Assembly (NCBI GenBank): GCA_038131165.1
Contig: JAYPOZ010000009.1
Coordinates: 1-64,000 of the forward strand
DNA: 64,000 bases
Direction of reading: 5' to 3'
DNA from: UBA6544 sp038131165
Lineage (GTDB): Bacteria > Pseudomonadota > Alphaproteobacteria > UBA8366
The notes under the pieces are model-generated. The model saw nothing but the letters and a program-made list of their open reading frames with translations, made no database searches and was not told where the DNA came from. Of this stretch, positions 7,901-16,719 are shown piece after piece. Position 1 is the first letter of the stretch. Every line of letters begins with the position of its first letter. The position numbers were made by a program, and so were the translations under genes.

Positions 7901-9130
7901 CTACGTCCGATAATCGGCGTTGATGTCGATATAGCCATGCGTTAGATCGCAGGTCCACACGCGCGCCTTGCCGCGCCCCACGCCGACGTCGATGGCGATC
8001 TCGATCTCCTGCCCGGCCATGTGTTTTTCGGTAACCTTCTCGTCGTAGCCGTCAACGAGCTGGCCCTCGACCGTGATGGGATGACCGCCCATGCCGATCG
8101 ATATCCGGTCCCGGTCGGCTTTCTCGCCCGCCTTGCCGACCGCCATGATGACCCGGCCCCAATTCGGATCGCCGCCGGCGATGGCGGTCTTCACCAAGGG
8201 GGAATTCGCGATCGACAGGCCGATGCGGCGCGCCGCCGCCGCGGATTCGGCGCCGCTGACGTCGATGGTGACGAATTTCTGGGCGCCTTCGCCGTCGCGG
8301 ACGACCTGGGTGGCGAGATCAATCGCGATTTCGCGGAGTGCCGCCCGGAATTCCTTCACATGGGCATCCCCGACGCTTTGCACCCGCGGGTGCCGCGCCT
8401 GTCCTGTGGCGGCGAGCAACATCGTATCGCTCGTCGAGGTGTCGCTGTCGACGGTGATGCTGTTGAAGGAACGGTCGGCCGCGTCGCGCAGCATCCGCTG
8501 CAGGACCGGCGCCGGTATCTTCGCGTCGGTGAAGACGAACGACAGCATCGTCGCCATGTCGGGCGCGATCATGCCGGAACCTTTGGCGATGCCGACGAGG
8601 GTGACATCCGCCTTGCCGATCTTGACCTTCCGGGTCGCCGCCTTGGGGAAGGTGTCGGTTGTCATGATCGCGGCAGCGGCATCGGCCCATTTCGCCTTGC
8701 CCAATTTCTTGGCGACATCGGGCAGCTTGCCGGCGATATAATCCTGCGGCACCGGCACGCCGATCACGCCCGTCGAAGCCACATAGATTTCGTTTCGCCG
8801 ACATCCGAGCCGTTTTGCGGCCTCGGCCACGGTATGTTCGACCGTACGGTCTCCGGCCTTGCCGGTAAAGGCATTCGCATTGCCGGAGTTGACGACGAGG
8901 CCGCGAATCCGTCCGTGTTTCAGGATCGAGCGGCACCAATCCACGGGCGCTGAACAGCATTTCGAATTCGTGAAGACACCCGCTACCGTGGAGCCCTTGG
9001 CGAGCTCGGCGAGAAAGAGGTCGGGCCGCCCACTGGCCTTTAGACCGGCGGCAATGCCGGCGATCCGGACACCCGGAACCGGCGCCAAGGCGGGAAAACG
9101 GCTGGGCGCGAGAGGTGACTTCTTGAACAT
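7901..9130 (-). CDS. argJ: Glutamate N-acetyltransferase / amino-acid N-acetyltransferase ArgJ
   Basis: ArgJ moves the acetyl group from N-acetylornithine to glutamate in the cyclic arginine pathway. Bifunctional members also use acetyl-CoA. The 409-residue protein has the autocleavage site GIAKGSGMIAPDMATML (Thr194), NSGNANAFTG, TTDTFPK, RDGEGAQKF, GGDPNWGR and the C-terminal NADYRT end, so all the usual active-site elements are present. I start at ATG 9130 (MFKKSPLAPS); the frame continues upstream but that would overlap the isomerase gene. It follows the parvulin gene by seven bases and precedes an argJ-like paralogue by six, indicating one transcript. Whether it is bifunctional cannot be told from sequence alone. 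Confidence 0.95.
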   Translation of the reverse strand: MFKKSPLAPSRFPALAPVPGVRIAGIAAGLKASGRPDLFLAELAKGSTVAGVFTNSKCCSAPVDWCRSILKHGRIRGLVVNSGNANAFTGKAGDRTVEHTVAEAAKRLGCRRNEIYVASTGVIGVPVPQDYIAGKLPDVAKKLGKAKWADAAAAIMTTDTFPKAATRKVKIGKADVTLVGIAKGSGMIAPDMATMLSFVFTDAKIPAPVLQRMLRDAADRSFNSITVDSDTSTSDTMLLAATGQARHPRVQSVGDAHVKEFRAALREIAIDLATQVVRDGEGAQKFVTIDVSGAESAAAARRIGLSIANSPLVKTAIAGGDPNWGRVIMAVGKAGEKADRDRISIGMGGHPITVEGQLVDGYDEKVTEKHMAGQEIEIAIDVGVGRGKARVWTCDLTHGYIDINADYRT

Positions 9131-9137
9131 GGCATCT

Positions 9138-10016
9138 CTACTTGGCTGGAGTTGGGGCCTGCGTCGGCGGCGGCAGCGGCGCGCCATCGAGCGTAAAACG
9201 TTGGATCTTGGCCGCGCCGCGCGCCTGATCGAGGATATCCGCCGCGATGCGGCGACCAAGATCCCGGGCAATCTGGGGGCGAACCCGCTCGAAAGGCGGC
9301 GCCGAACTATTGCGCCGGTCCTCGACCTTGATGACATGCCAGCCGAATTCGGTCTTTACCGGCACGTCGGTCATCGTTCCCGCTTTCATCGAGAAAGCCG
9401 CATCGGAAAAAGGCTTCACCATGTCGCCCCGGATGAAATATCCGAGATCGCCGCCTTGAGGTCCCGCCGAATCCTTGGAATGAGTCTTGGCGACCTCCTC
9501 GAAAGGCTGTCCGCCCTTTATCATCTTGATGACTTCCTTGGCCTCGGCTTCCGTGTTCACCAGAATATGGCGCGCATGAACTTCTTCTTGAGAAGGCGTG
9601 TTTTTCGCCAGCTCGTCATACCGTGCCCGCAGACTCTCCTCCGTCATGCTCTGCGAAATCAGGCGGGTCATGTAAATCCGCGCGATGATCGTATCCTCGG
9701 CCTCTTTGACCAGCGCCTTGACCTTCGGGTCGCCCGCTAGATTGTTCAACCGGCCATGGATCGTGAGCAGCTTGTTCTCGATGACTTGCTCGAGGAGCTG
9801 GCCATAGACGGCTCGCAGGCCGCGCTGTTGGTGCTGGCGCGGCAAATTCTGGAACGCCTGGAGCAGGTCGCTGCTGAGAATTTGCTCGCCGTCGACGATG
9901 GCCACAACCACGTCCTTGGCCAGACGGTCGCGAACGGATTGTGCATCGACACCGCGCGGCGACAATACGATCAGGGTCGAAAATAAAACTACCGCTACAA
10001 GAGCGCGAATGAGCAT
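9138..10016 (-). CDS. Periplasmic parvulin-type peptidyl-prolyl isomerase
   Basis: This 292-residue exported foldase begins with a signal peptide (MLIRALVAVVLFSTLIVL, cleavage probably after VDA) and has a SurA-N-like helical region at residues 30-130. A parvulin rotamase domain follows from about 140 to 240, with HARHILVNTEAEAKEV, GGDLGYFIRGDMVKPF and TEFGWHVIKVEDRR. It would catalyse proline cis-trans isomerisation in exported or outer-membrane proteins. It is first in the minus-strand operon with argJ and divergent from secA, so protein export and export-linked folding share one intergenic region. The tail is Pro-rich and low complexity. Confidence 0.92.
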   Translation of the reverse strand: MLIRALVAVVLFSTLIVLSPRGVDAQSVRDRLAKDVVVAIVDGEQILSSDLLQAFQNLPRQHQQRGLRAVYGQLLEQVIENKLLTIHGRLNNLAGDPKVKALVKEAEDTIIARIYMTRLISQSMTEESLRARYDELAKNTPSQEEVHARHILVNTEAEAKEVIKMIKGGQPFEEVAKTHSKDSAGPQGGDLGYFIRGDMVKPFSDAAFSMKAGTMTDVPVKTEFGWHVIKVEDRRNSSAPPFERVRPQIARDLGRRIAADILDQARGAAKIQRFTLDGAPLPPPTQAPTPAK

Positions 10017-10213
10017 CGGGCATTCCTCGATAGCATCGAAATTGAGGTTTGGGGTCTTATTCGTTTAAAGGACCTCGGCTTCCAATTGCGCATAATGCAT
10101 ATGTAATCGCGAGGGACAAGTGTCGCCCATGATCCGCCGGGGCCGGGCCCTTTACACGAATTGGATGGCGGGATAGGCATATCGTCTCGCACGGGCCGTT
10201 CGCATGACTTTCG

Positions 10214-10242
10214 TTGACAGGCGGGTGTCGGAGCATCATATG
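10214..10242 (+). promoter_or_regulatory. Candidate sigma-70 promoter for secA
   Basis: A perfect TTGACA at 10214-10219 is followed by a 17-base spacer and CATATG at 10237-10242, a weak -10 match. It lies about 60 bases upstream of the secA start in the 288-base divergent gap between the isomerase and secA genes. I see no other clear element in that gap. Confidence 0.4.
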
Positions 10243-10304
10243 TCACCGGCACATTTGCGTTTTGGTGCAACCGGCTATTGGAATTTCTGAGGTTCGAGGT
10301 CGCG

Positions 10305-13034
10305 ATGATCGGCGGAGTGTTGAAACGAGTGTTCGGTTCGGCGAACGACCGGATGCTGAGTCGCCTGCAAGGCCAGGTATCTGCGATCAATGCGCTCGAG
10401 CCGGAAATTCAGGCCCTGTCCGATGCCGATCTGAAAGCCCAAACCGCCAAGTTCCGGTCGCGCCTGGACGCGGGAGAATCCCTCGACGATCTATTGACCG
10501 AAGCCTTCGCCACCGTCCGCGAGACGGCGAAACGCACTTTGGGCCAGCGGCATTTCGACGTCCAATTGTTGGGCGGCATGGTACTCCACCAAGGCAAGAT
10601 CGCGGAGATGCGGACCGGCGAGGGAAAGACCCTGGTCGCGACTCTGCCGGTCTATCTGAACGCGCTTAGCGGCAAGGGCGTTCATGTCGTGACGGTCAAT
10701 GATTTCCTGGCCCAACGCGATGCGCGCTGGATGGGACAGATATACGAGTTTCTCGGCCTCAGCGTCGGATGTATCGTCCACGGCCTGGAGGACGAGCAAC
10801 GGCGCCACGAATATGGCTGCGACGTCACCTACGGGACCAACAACGAGTTCGGTTTCGACTATCTGCGCGACAATATGAAGTTCTCGCTCGAAGATATGGT
10901 GCAACGCGATTTTAATTTCGCGATCGTCGACGAAGTCGACTCAATCCTGATCGACGAAGCACGGACTCCGCTGATCATTTCCGGCCCCACCGAAGAGACC
11001 ACGGAAATGTATTTGCGGGTCGACACGCTGATCCCGAAATTGACGCCCGAAGACTACGAAAAAGACGAGAAGCAACGCAGCGTCACCCTGACGGAACAGG
11101 GATCGCAACATATCGAGCAATTGCTCGAAGAGTCGGGCTTCATGCAGTCGGGCTCGCTCTACGACATCCAGAACATCTCGCTTGTCCATCACGTCAACCA
11201 GGCCTTGCGCGCGCACACGCTGTTCAGCCGCGATACCGACTACATCGTGAAGGACAACAAGGTCATCATCATCGACGAATTCACCGGCCGCATGATGGAA
11301 GGCCGGCGGTTCTCGGACGGTCTGCACCAAGCCCTGGAGGCGAAGGAAGACGTCCAGGTGCAGACGGAGAATCAAACCCTCGCGTCGATCACCTTCCAGA
11401 ACTACTTCCGGCTCTATCCGAAATTGGCCGGCATGACGGGCACGGCCATGACCGAAGCCGCGGAATTCGGCGAGATTTACAATCTTGAAGTGGTCGATAT
11501 GCCGACCAACAAGGCGATGGTCCGGAAGGACGAGGACGACGAGATCTACCGCACGAAGGACGAGAAGTATAACGCCATCGCGGATCAGATCGAGGAATGC
11601 CACAAGCGCGGCCAGCCGGTTCTCGTCGGAACCGTGAGCATCGAGAAGTCAGAAGAACTATCGGAACGGCTGAAGAAACGGAAACTCAAGCACGAGGTCC
11701 TCAACGCGCGCCACCACGAGCGGGAAGCCTTCATCATTGCCGACGCAGGTACGCCCAACGCGATCACGATCGCGACCAACATGGCGGGGCGCGGCACCGA
11801 CATTCAGCTTGGCGGCAATCTCGAAATGCGGATCTGGCGGGATCTCGAAGGGGTCGAGGACGAAGCAGAGCGCGCCCGCCGGAGCGCGGAGATCGAGGCC
11901 GATATCGAAGAGAAGCGCGGGATCGTCAAACAGTCCGGCGGCCTGTACGTGCTGGGCACGGAACGACACGAATCGCGGCGCATCGACAACCAGCTGCGCG
12001 GCCGGGCCGGCCGGCAGGGCGATCCGGGGGGCTCCAAATTCTTCCTGAGCCTCGACGACGATCTGATGCGGATTTTCGGATCGGAACGCATGGACGGCAT
12101 GTTGAAGAAGCTCGGCCTCGAGGAAGGCGAAGCGATTGTCCACTCCTGGATCAACAAGGCCCTGGAGAAGGCGCAGCAGAAGGTCGAGGCGCGCAACTTC
12201 GATATCCGCAAGCAGCTCCTCCGCTTCGACGACGTGATGAACGACCAGCGGAAAGTCATCTACGAGCAGCGCAAGGACCTGATGCGCGCGGAAGAAGTCG
12301 CGGACACGATCGTGGACATGCGCCACGAAGTGGTGGAAGACCTGGTTGCGCGCTGCGTTCCCTCCGACGCGATGTCGGAGCAATGGGACCTCGCGGGACT
12401 TCACGAGGAATGCTTGCGCCTATTGGCCCTGGACCTGCCGATTTCCGCCTGGGGCCAGGAAGAAGGCATCGCGGACGAGGAAATCCTCGCCCGCATCATC
12501 GATGCTTCCGACCGTAAAATGGCCGAAAAAGCCGCGAATTACGGGCCCGACATCATGCGCCTGGCCGAGAAAAGCCTGTTGCTGCAAATTCTCGACAATT
12601 CCTGGAAAGAGCATCTGCTGCAACTCGACCACTTGCGCCAAGGCATCGGCCTGCGCGCCTACGCGCAGCGCGACCCCCTGAACGAGTACAAGCGCGAAGC
12701 CTTCGAGATGTTCGAGGAGATGCTTGCCCGGGTGCGCCAAGCGGTGACCGAGGTCTTGAGTCATGTGGAGCTCGCCTTCGATCAATCGGAGGAGGAACTT
12801 TTCCGGCGCGAGCAGCAGGAAATGCAGGAAACCCGGGACGACCCGGCGTTGGCCATGGGCGGCGATCCCGGCACGGAAGAGGCGGCCCGCGCGGCCGCCG
12901 TCCCGCGCCAGACGAGACATGCCGCCGCCGTTCTCGATCCGGAAGACCCGTCCACTTGGGGCAAGGTGTCGCGGAACGCGGCGTGCCCTTGCGGTTCCGG
13001 CAAGAAGTTCAAGCACTGTCACGGCGCGGCATAA
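10305..13034 (+). CDS. secA: Preprotein translocase ATPase SecA
   Basis: SecA is the ATP-driven motor of the general secretion pathway, binding SecYEG and pushing unfolded preproteins across the inner membrane. At 909 residues it is of normal length. The N-terminal nucleotide-binding domain has MRTGEGKTLVATLP (Walker A) and the DEVDSILIDEARTPL block, followed by the preprotein cross-linking domain. The second ATPase domain has TNMAGRGTDIQLGGN and QLRGRAGRQGDPG, and the helical scaffold follows. The C-terminus ends in the zinc and SecB-binding motif CPCGSGKKFKHCHG, implying SecB use. ATG 10305 gives the usual N-terminus (MIGGVLKRVFGSANDR). It appears monocistronic. Confidence 0.98.
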   Translation: MIGGVLKRVFGSANDRMLSRLQGQVSAINALEPEIQALSDADLKAQTAKFRSRLDAGESLDDLLTEAFATVRETAKRTLGQRHFDVQLLGGMVLHQGKIAEMRTGEGKTLVATLPVYLNALSGKGVHVVTVNDFLAQRDARWMGQIYEFLGLSVGCIVHGLEDEQRRHEYGCDVTYGTNNEFGFDYLRDNMKFSLEDMVQRDFNFAIVDEVDSILIDEARTPLIISGPTEETTEMYLRVDTLIPKLTPEDYEKDEKQRSVTLTEQGSQHIEQLLEESGFMQSGSLYDIQNISLVHHVNQALRAHTLFSRDTDYIVKDNKVIIIDEFTGRMMEGRRFSDGLHQALEAKEDVQVQTENQTLASITFQNYFRLYPKLAGMTGTAMTEAAEFGEIYNLEVVDMPTNKAMVRKDEDDEIYRTKDEKYNAIADQIEECHKRGQPVLVGTVSIEKSEELSERLKKRKLKHEVLNARHHEREAFIIADAGTPNAITIATNMAGRGTDIQLGGNLEMRIWRDLEGVEDEAERARRSAEIEADIEEKRGIVKQSGGLYVLGTERHESRRIDNQLRGRAGRQGDPGGSKFFLSLDDDLMRIFGSERMDGMLKKLGLEEGEAIVHSWINKALEKAQQKVEARNFDIRKQLLRFDDVMNDQRKVIYEQRKDLMRAEEVADTIVDMRHEVVEDLVARCVPSDAMSEQWDLAGLHEECLRLLALDLPISAWGQEEGIADEEILARIIDASDRKMAEKAANYGPDIMRLAEKSLLLQILDNSWKEHLLQLDHLRQGIGLRAYAQRDPLNEYKREAFEMFEEMLARVRQAVTEVLSHVELAFDQSEEELFRREQQEMQETRDDPALAMGGDPGTEEAARAAAVPRQTRHAAAVLDPEDPSTWGKVSRNAACPCGSGKKFKHCHGAA

Positions 13035-13131
13035 GCGCCGGGACCGCTCCCTTGCCCTCGTGGCCGAGATTTTTCTTGGCTTCGCCGCTTAATCCCGCGC
13101 ATGCTGTAGGCCGATGCTTGAGGGAATGGCG

Positions 13132-13905
13132 ATGTATGGACGCCGGCAACTGCTGGCGGGGGCGGCCGCAAGCCTTGCGGGCATCCCGCTGGCGACGATT
13201 TTGGGGGATGCCGCTCTCGCGCGAGCAGCCGCTTCCCTATTGGAACGGCAGACGCTCACATTGACCAGCGGACGCACGGTGGATGCCTATCTCGGCCTGC
13301 CCCGCGTAACCCCGGCCCCGGCGATCCTGCTGGTCCACGAATGGTGGGGCCTCAACGATCAGATCAAGGCGGTCGCGCGGGAACTCACGAACGAGGGTTT
13401 CGTTGCCCTGGCCGTCGATCTGATGGGCGGCAAGACGGCGACGCACAGAAACGACGCGAAGCGGCTGATGGGACGGGTCGGGCGCGCCGAGACGCTGGAG
13501 CTCAGCCGCGCATGGCTGCGCTGGCTCAAGGCGCATCCGGCGGTCAACGGAAAGCTGGCCACCATCGGCTGGTGCTTCGGTGGCGGCTGGGCCCTGAGCG
13601 CCGCCACGGTCGAGCCCGTGGACGCGACCGTCGTGTATTACGGGCGCGTCAATCACCCGACCAGCGAGCTGCGCCGTCTGAAGGGGCCCGTCATGGGGCA
13701 TTTCGCGACGCACGACATCTGGATCAATCGCGATATGGTCACGCTCTTCGAGTTGGGCATGTTGAAGGCGGGCAAGCGCTCGATCAGCCATTGGTACGAG
13801 GCCGGACATGCCTTCGCGAACCCGACGGACAGCCGCTTCGACAACAAGCACGCCGCGCTGGCGTGGCAGCGCAGCCTGGATTTCATGCGCCGGGAATTTT
13901 CCTGA
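13132..13905 (+). CDS. Dienelactone hydrolase family protein with export signal
   Basis: This alpha/beta hydrolase of the dienelactone hydrolase family has about 257 residues. The catalytic Cys lies in GWCFGGGW, the Asp probably in FATHDIWI and the His in YEAGHAFA. HEWWGLNDQI supplies the conserved Glu. The N-terminus MYGRRQLLAGAAASLAGIP, with an Arg pair before a hydrophobic run, resembles a Tat-type signal, so the enzyme is probably periplasmic. I chose ATG 13132 because GAGGGA sits at ribosome-binding distance; ATG codons at 13114 and 13126 are alternatives. A role in aromatic breakdown is possible from the family, but no catechol genes adjoin it. Its 3' end faces the next gene nine bases away. 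Confidence 0.85.
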   Translation: MYGRRQLLAGAAASLAGIPLATILGDAALARAAASLLERQTLTLTSGRTVDAYLGLPRVTPAPAILLVHEWWGLNDQIKAVARELTNEGFVALAVDLMGGKTATHRNDAKRLMGRVGRAETLELSRAWLRWLKAHPAVNGKLATIGWCFGGGWALSAATVEPVDATVVYYGRVNHPTSELRRLKGPVMGHFATHDIWINRDMVTLFELGMLKAGKRSISHWYEAGHAFANPTDSRFDNKHAALAWQRSLDFMRREFS

Positions 13906-13913
13906 GCACGACG

Positions 13914-14705
13914 TCAGCGGCGCAGCCTGTCGCGGCGCTCGATGTCGATGGCTTTCTGGGCGGCGCCGGTCCTGCGTAAGTCTTCGATGTATTTGAGATA
14001 GGCGTCGAGAATGCCCGGCACATCCGGATTGAGACGCTCCCACAGCGCCATTTTCCCGCGGTCGTGGCGCTGCAGGTGGGCCCGGAACGACTTGCACCAG
14101 TGATCTTCCAGCGCCTGGCGGAACTTGATCATCTCGCCGCTCCTCTTGTCGAGCGCGAGGTCCTGATAGACACGTTCCTCGTACAGATAGGCCTCGCACT
14201 CGAGGTCGATGGTCCGCACATGCTCGAGCCGGCCGCGGTAGTGCTGCATCCCGTGCCCCACCAGCTCGTGGGCGAGCACCGCCGCAAGCTCCTCCGCCGG
14301 CCACTTGGCGCCGTAGCGGCCGACCACGGTGACGAACTGTTTCGCGGGGCCGTGCCGTTGGTAGAAATCGGGAAAGAAGGCGGCGATGGTCAGGCCCGAC
14401 AGCTGGCTCTTGGGGAAATGCGGATCGTATACGACGACGACCTCGCCCGCGCGCCGCAAGGTCTCGATCGCCCGGGCGCTGAACGGAGAGCGCTCGTACA
14501 GGATATCGAGGGCCCGCTTGAGATGCGCCAGGGCGTGCCGGGGCGCTACGATATCGATGTCGAATGCCGCATTTGGGCGCAACGCGATGCCGCCGAGCGT
14601 CAGGCCGCGGTGCGTTTCCCGAACGGCGAACGGGCTCTCCGCCGACGCGGCGGACACCGCATGTGCGGGGAAGGCCAGCGCGAACAATAATAAGATACGA
14701 ACCAC
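13914..14705 (-). CDS. Exported protein with a metallopeptidase-like HELVGHG motif
   Basis: This 263-residue protein has a signal peptide (MVRILLLFALAFPAHAVSA). Around residues 142-152 the sequence AVLAHELVGHGMQH resembles a zinc-peptidase helix, but the second His is one position later than in classical HExxH (His146, Glu147, His151). A downstream acidic residue in DLECEAYLYEE could be a third ligand. The C-terminal third is rich in Arg and Lys and looks helical. I do not recognise the family with certainty. It may be a periplasmic metallopeptidase or a degenerate relative. It is convergent with the dienelactone hydrolase gene and follows cobT with a 114-base gap. Confidence 0.6.
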   Translation of the reverse strand: MVRILLLFALAFPAHAVSAASAESPFAVRETHRGLTLGGIALRPNAAFDIDIVAPRHALAHLKRALDILYERSPFSARAIETLRRAGEVVVVYDPHFPKSQLSGLTIAAFFPDFYQRHGPAKQFVTVVGRYGAKWPAEELAAVLAHELVGHGMQHYRGRLEHVRTIDLECEAYLYEERVYQDLALDKRSGEMIKFRQALEDHWCKSFRAHLQRHDRGKMALWERLNPDVPGILDAYLKYIEDLRRTGAAQKAIDIERRDRLRR

Positions 14706-14819
14706 GGCGCCTGCCCAAAAACCGAAAGTTGCGTCGATTCTAGCCTATGCCTGACGCCGTTCCAGCCGGAAACCGTCGAACGCAACGGGGCGCAAGACCG
14801 GCCGATGCGCGCCGGAAGA

Positions 14820-16709
14820 TCAACCGGCGCGGCGGCTCGACCGCGTGCCGGGCTCGCGCTTGCGGCGACGGCTCATGACCACCGACTCTTCCTCGAAGAG
14901 GTCGCTGAGCTGATCCATCATCGTGCCGCCCAGTTGATCGACATCGACGATCGTCACGGCACGGCGGTAATACCGGGTGACGTCGTGCCCGATGCCGATG
15001 GCGACGAGTTCGACCGGAGAGCGGGTTTCGATATAATCAATGACGTCGCGCAGATGCCGTTCCAGGTAATTGCCCGGATTGACCGACAGCGTCGAATCGT
15101 CGACCGGCGCCCCGTCCGATATCACCATCAGAATACGCCGCTCCTCCGGGCGCCCGATCAGCCGGTTGTGAGCCCATAGCAGGGCCTCGCCGTCGATGTT
15201 CTCCTTCAGCAGCCCCTCGCGCAGCATCAGTCCCAGATTCTTGCGCGCGCGGCGCCACGGCGCATCCGCCGCCTTGTAGACGATGTGCCGAAGGTCGTTC
15301 AGGCGGCCGGGGTTCGTCGCCTTGCCGTCGGCGATCCAGCGTTCCCGCGACTGCCCGCCCTTCCAGGCACGCGTGGTGAAGCCCAGGATCTCCACCTTGA
15401 CCGCACAACGTTCCAGCGTCCGCGCAAGAATGTCGGCGCTCATCGCCGCGATGCTGATCGGCCGGCCCCGCATCGAGCCGGAATTGTCGATCAGCAGCGT
15501 GACCACCGTGTCGCGGAATTCCATGTCCTTCTCTTCCTTGAAGGACAGCGCATGCAGCGGATTGATGACGACCCGGTCGAGGCGGCTGGTATCCAGCAAG
15601 CCTTCTTCGAGATTGAATTCCCAAGCCCGGGTCTGCTGCGCCATCAGGCGGCGCTGCAGGCGGTTCGCCAATTTCCCGATCAAACCCTGAAGGTTCATCA
15701 GTTGCTGGTCGAGCAATTGCCGCAGGCGCGACAGCTCTTCCAGATCGCACAGCGACTCCGCCGGCACGATCTCGTCGAATTGTTCGGTGTAAGCCTTGTA
15801 GAAGGGTTCTTTCGGCAGGTTCGAGAGATCGTTCTCCGGCCGCCATGGCGTCCCCGGATCGCCGGGCTCCTCGCTGCCGGTCATCGGCATCGTCTCGCCC
15901 ATCTGATCGTCGGGCACGGAATCGCCCATCTCGTCTTCGCCGGCTTCGCCCATCATCGCTTCCGACATGGCTTCGCCCTCGCCGGAGAGCTCGCCGCCTT
16001 CCTCGTCGGAATCCGGCTGCGAATCGGCGTTATCCCCTTCATCGTCGCTGCCGTCCATCTCGTCGGCGTTCGAATCCGCACCGAGATCGATATCCAAATC
16101 GGAGAGCAGGTCGCGCACGGCCTCGCCGTAGGACTGCTGGTCGTTGATCCGCGACTGCAGCTTGTCGAGCGCCGGGCCGATTTTCTTATCCAGAATCGGC
16201 TTCCACTGATCGTAGATGGCCTGGCCGGACGGCGGCGGCGGCGCGCCGGTGAGATGCTCGCGCGCCAGCAGGCGCACGGCTTCCGGCAATGTCGCCTCGG
16301 TACGTTCCTTGACCCGGTGCAGACCCTGCTGGCGGTAGCGGGTCTCCATCGCCGTGGCGAGATTTTCCGCAAGGCCCACCATGCGCCGCGCACCGATGGC
16401 CTCGACGCGGGCCTGCTCGAGCGCCTCGAACATTACCGGCGCCACATCCCCCGACGGCATGTTCCGGGCATGGGTCGCGGCATCGTGATAGCGCAGACGC
16501 AACGCGATGCCGTCGGCCTCGCCCCTGACTTGCGCGACTTCGTCCGGCGGCAGGTCGCGGCTCGGAAACGGAACCCGGGCGCGCGTGCCCGTGATGCCCG
16601 CGGGTTCGTTCGAGAAGGTGACGTCGATGTCGTCACGCTCGGCGATCGAGCGCAACGTCGCCGACGTCGCCTGCTTGAATTGTTCGACGGGCGACAGGTC
16701 GTCGGCCAC
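14820..16709 (-). CDS. cobT: Cobaltochelatase subunit CobT
   Basis: CobT is the von Willebrand factor A subunit of the aerobic, ATP-dependent cobaltochelatase (CobN-CobS-CobT), which inserts cobalt into hydrogenobyrinate a,c-diamide during B12 synthesis. The 629-residue protein has the family layout: a helical N-terminal region, a very acidic low-complexity linker (about 205-285, rich in Asp, Glu, Ser and Met), and a C-terminal VWA domain with the metal-ion site LLIDNSGSMRG around 406-415 and an ISDGAPVDDST motif. It begins ten bases after cobS on the same strand. CobN, the large chelating subunit, is not in the window. Confidence 0.95.
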   Translation of the reverse strand: MADDLSPVEQFKQATSATLRSIAERDDIDVTFSNEPAGITGTRARVPFPSRDLPPDEVAQVRGEADGIALRLRYHDAATHARNMPSGDVAPVMFEALEQARVEAIGARRMVGLAENLATAMETRYRQQGLHRVKERTEATLPEAVRLLAREHLTGAPPPPSGQAIYDQWKPILDKKIGPALDKLQSRINDQQSYGEAVRDLLSDLDIDLGADSNADEMDGSDDEGDNADSQPDSDEEGGELSGEGEAMSEAMMGEAGEDEMGDSVPDDQMGETMPMTGSEEPGDPGTPWRPENDLSNLPKEPFYKAYTEQFDEIVPAESLCDLEELSRLRQLLDQQLMNLQGLIGKLANRLQRRLMAQQTRAWEFNLEEGLLDTSRLDRVVINPLHALSFKEEKDMEFRDTVVTLLIDNSGSMRGRPISIAAMSADILARTLERCAVKVEILGFTTRAWKGGQSRERWIADGKATNPGRLNDLRHIVYKAADAPWRRARKNLGLMLREGLLKENIDGEALLWAHNRLIGRPEERRILMVISDGAPVDDSTLSVNPGNYLERHLRDVIDYIETRSPVELVAIGIGHDVTRYYRRAVTIVDVDQLGGTMMDQLSDLFEEESVVMSRRRKREPGTRSSRRAG

Positions 16710-16719
16710 GGCCTGCTCC

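Noticed and set aside
6704..9130. ArgJ duplication as an assembly artefact
   Set aside because: The copies differ at many positions, including motif changes and a missing C-terminus, and lie in continuous sequence.
10017..10304. A small RNA or leader peptide upstream of secA, as with secM in enteric bacteria
   Set aside because: No open frame with a good start and no conserved stalling motif was seen; only a promoter-like pair of boxes is supported.
13035..13131. Possible secA terminator (GCCGAG and CTTGGC pairing around 13060-13080)
   Set aside because: The stem is short with a wobble pair and there is no following T-run.
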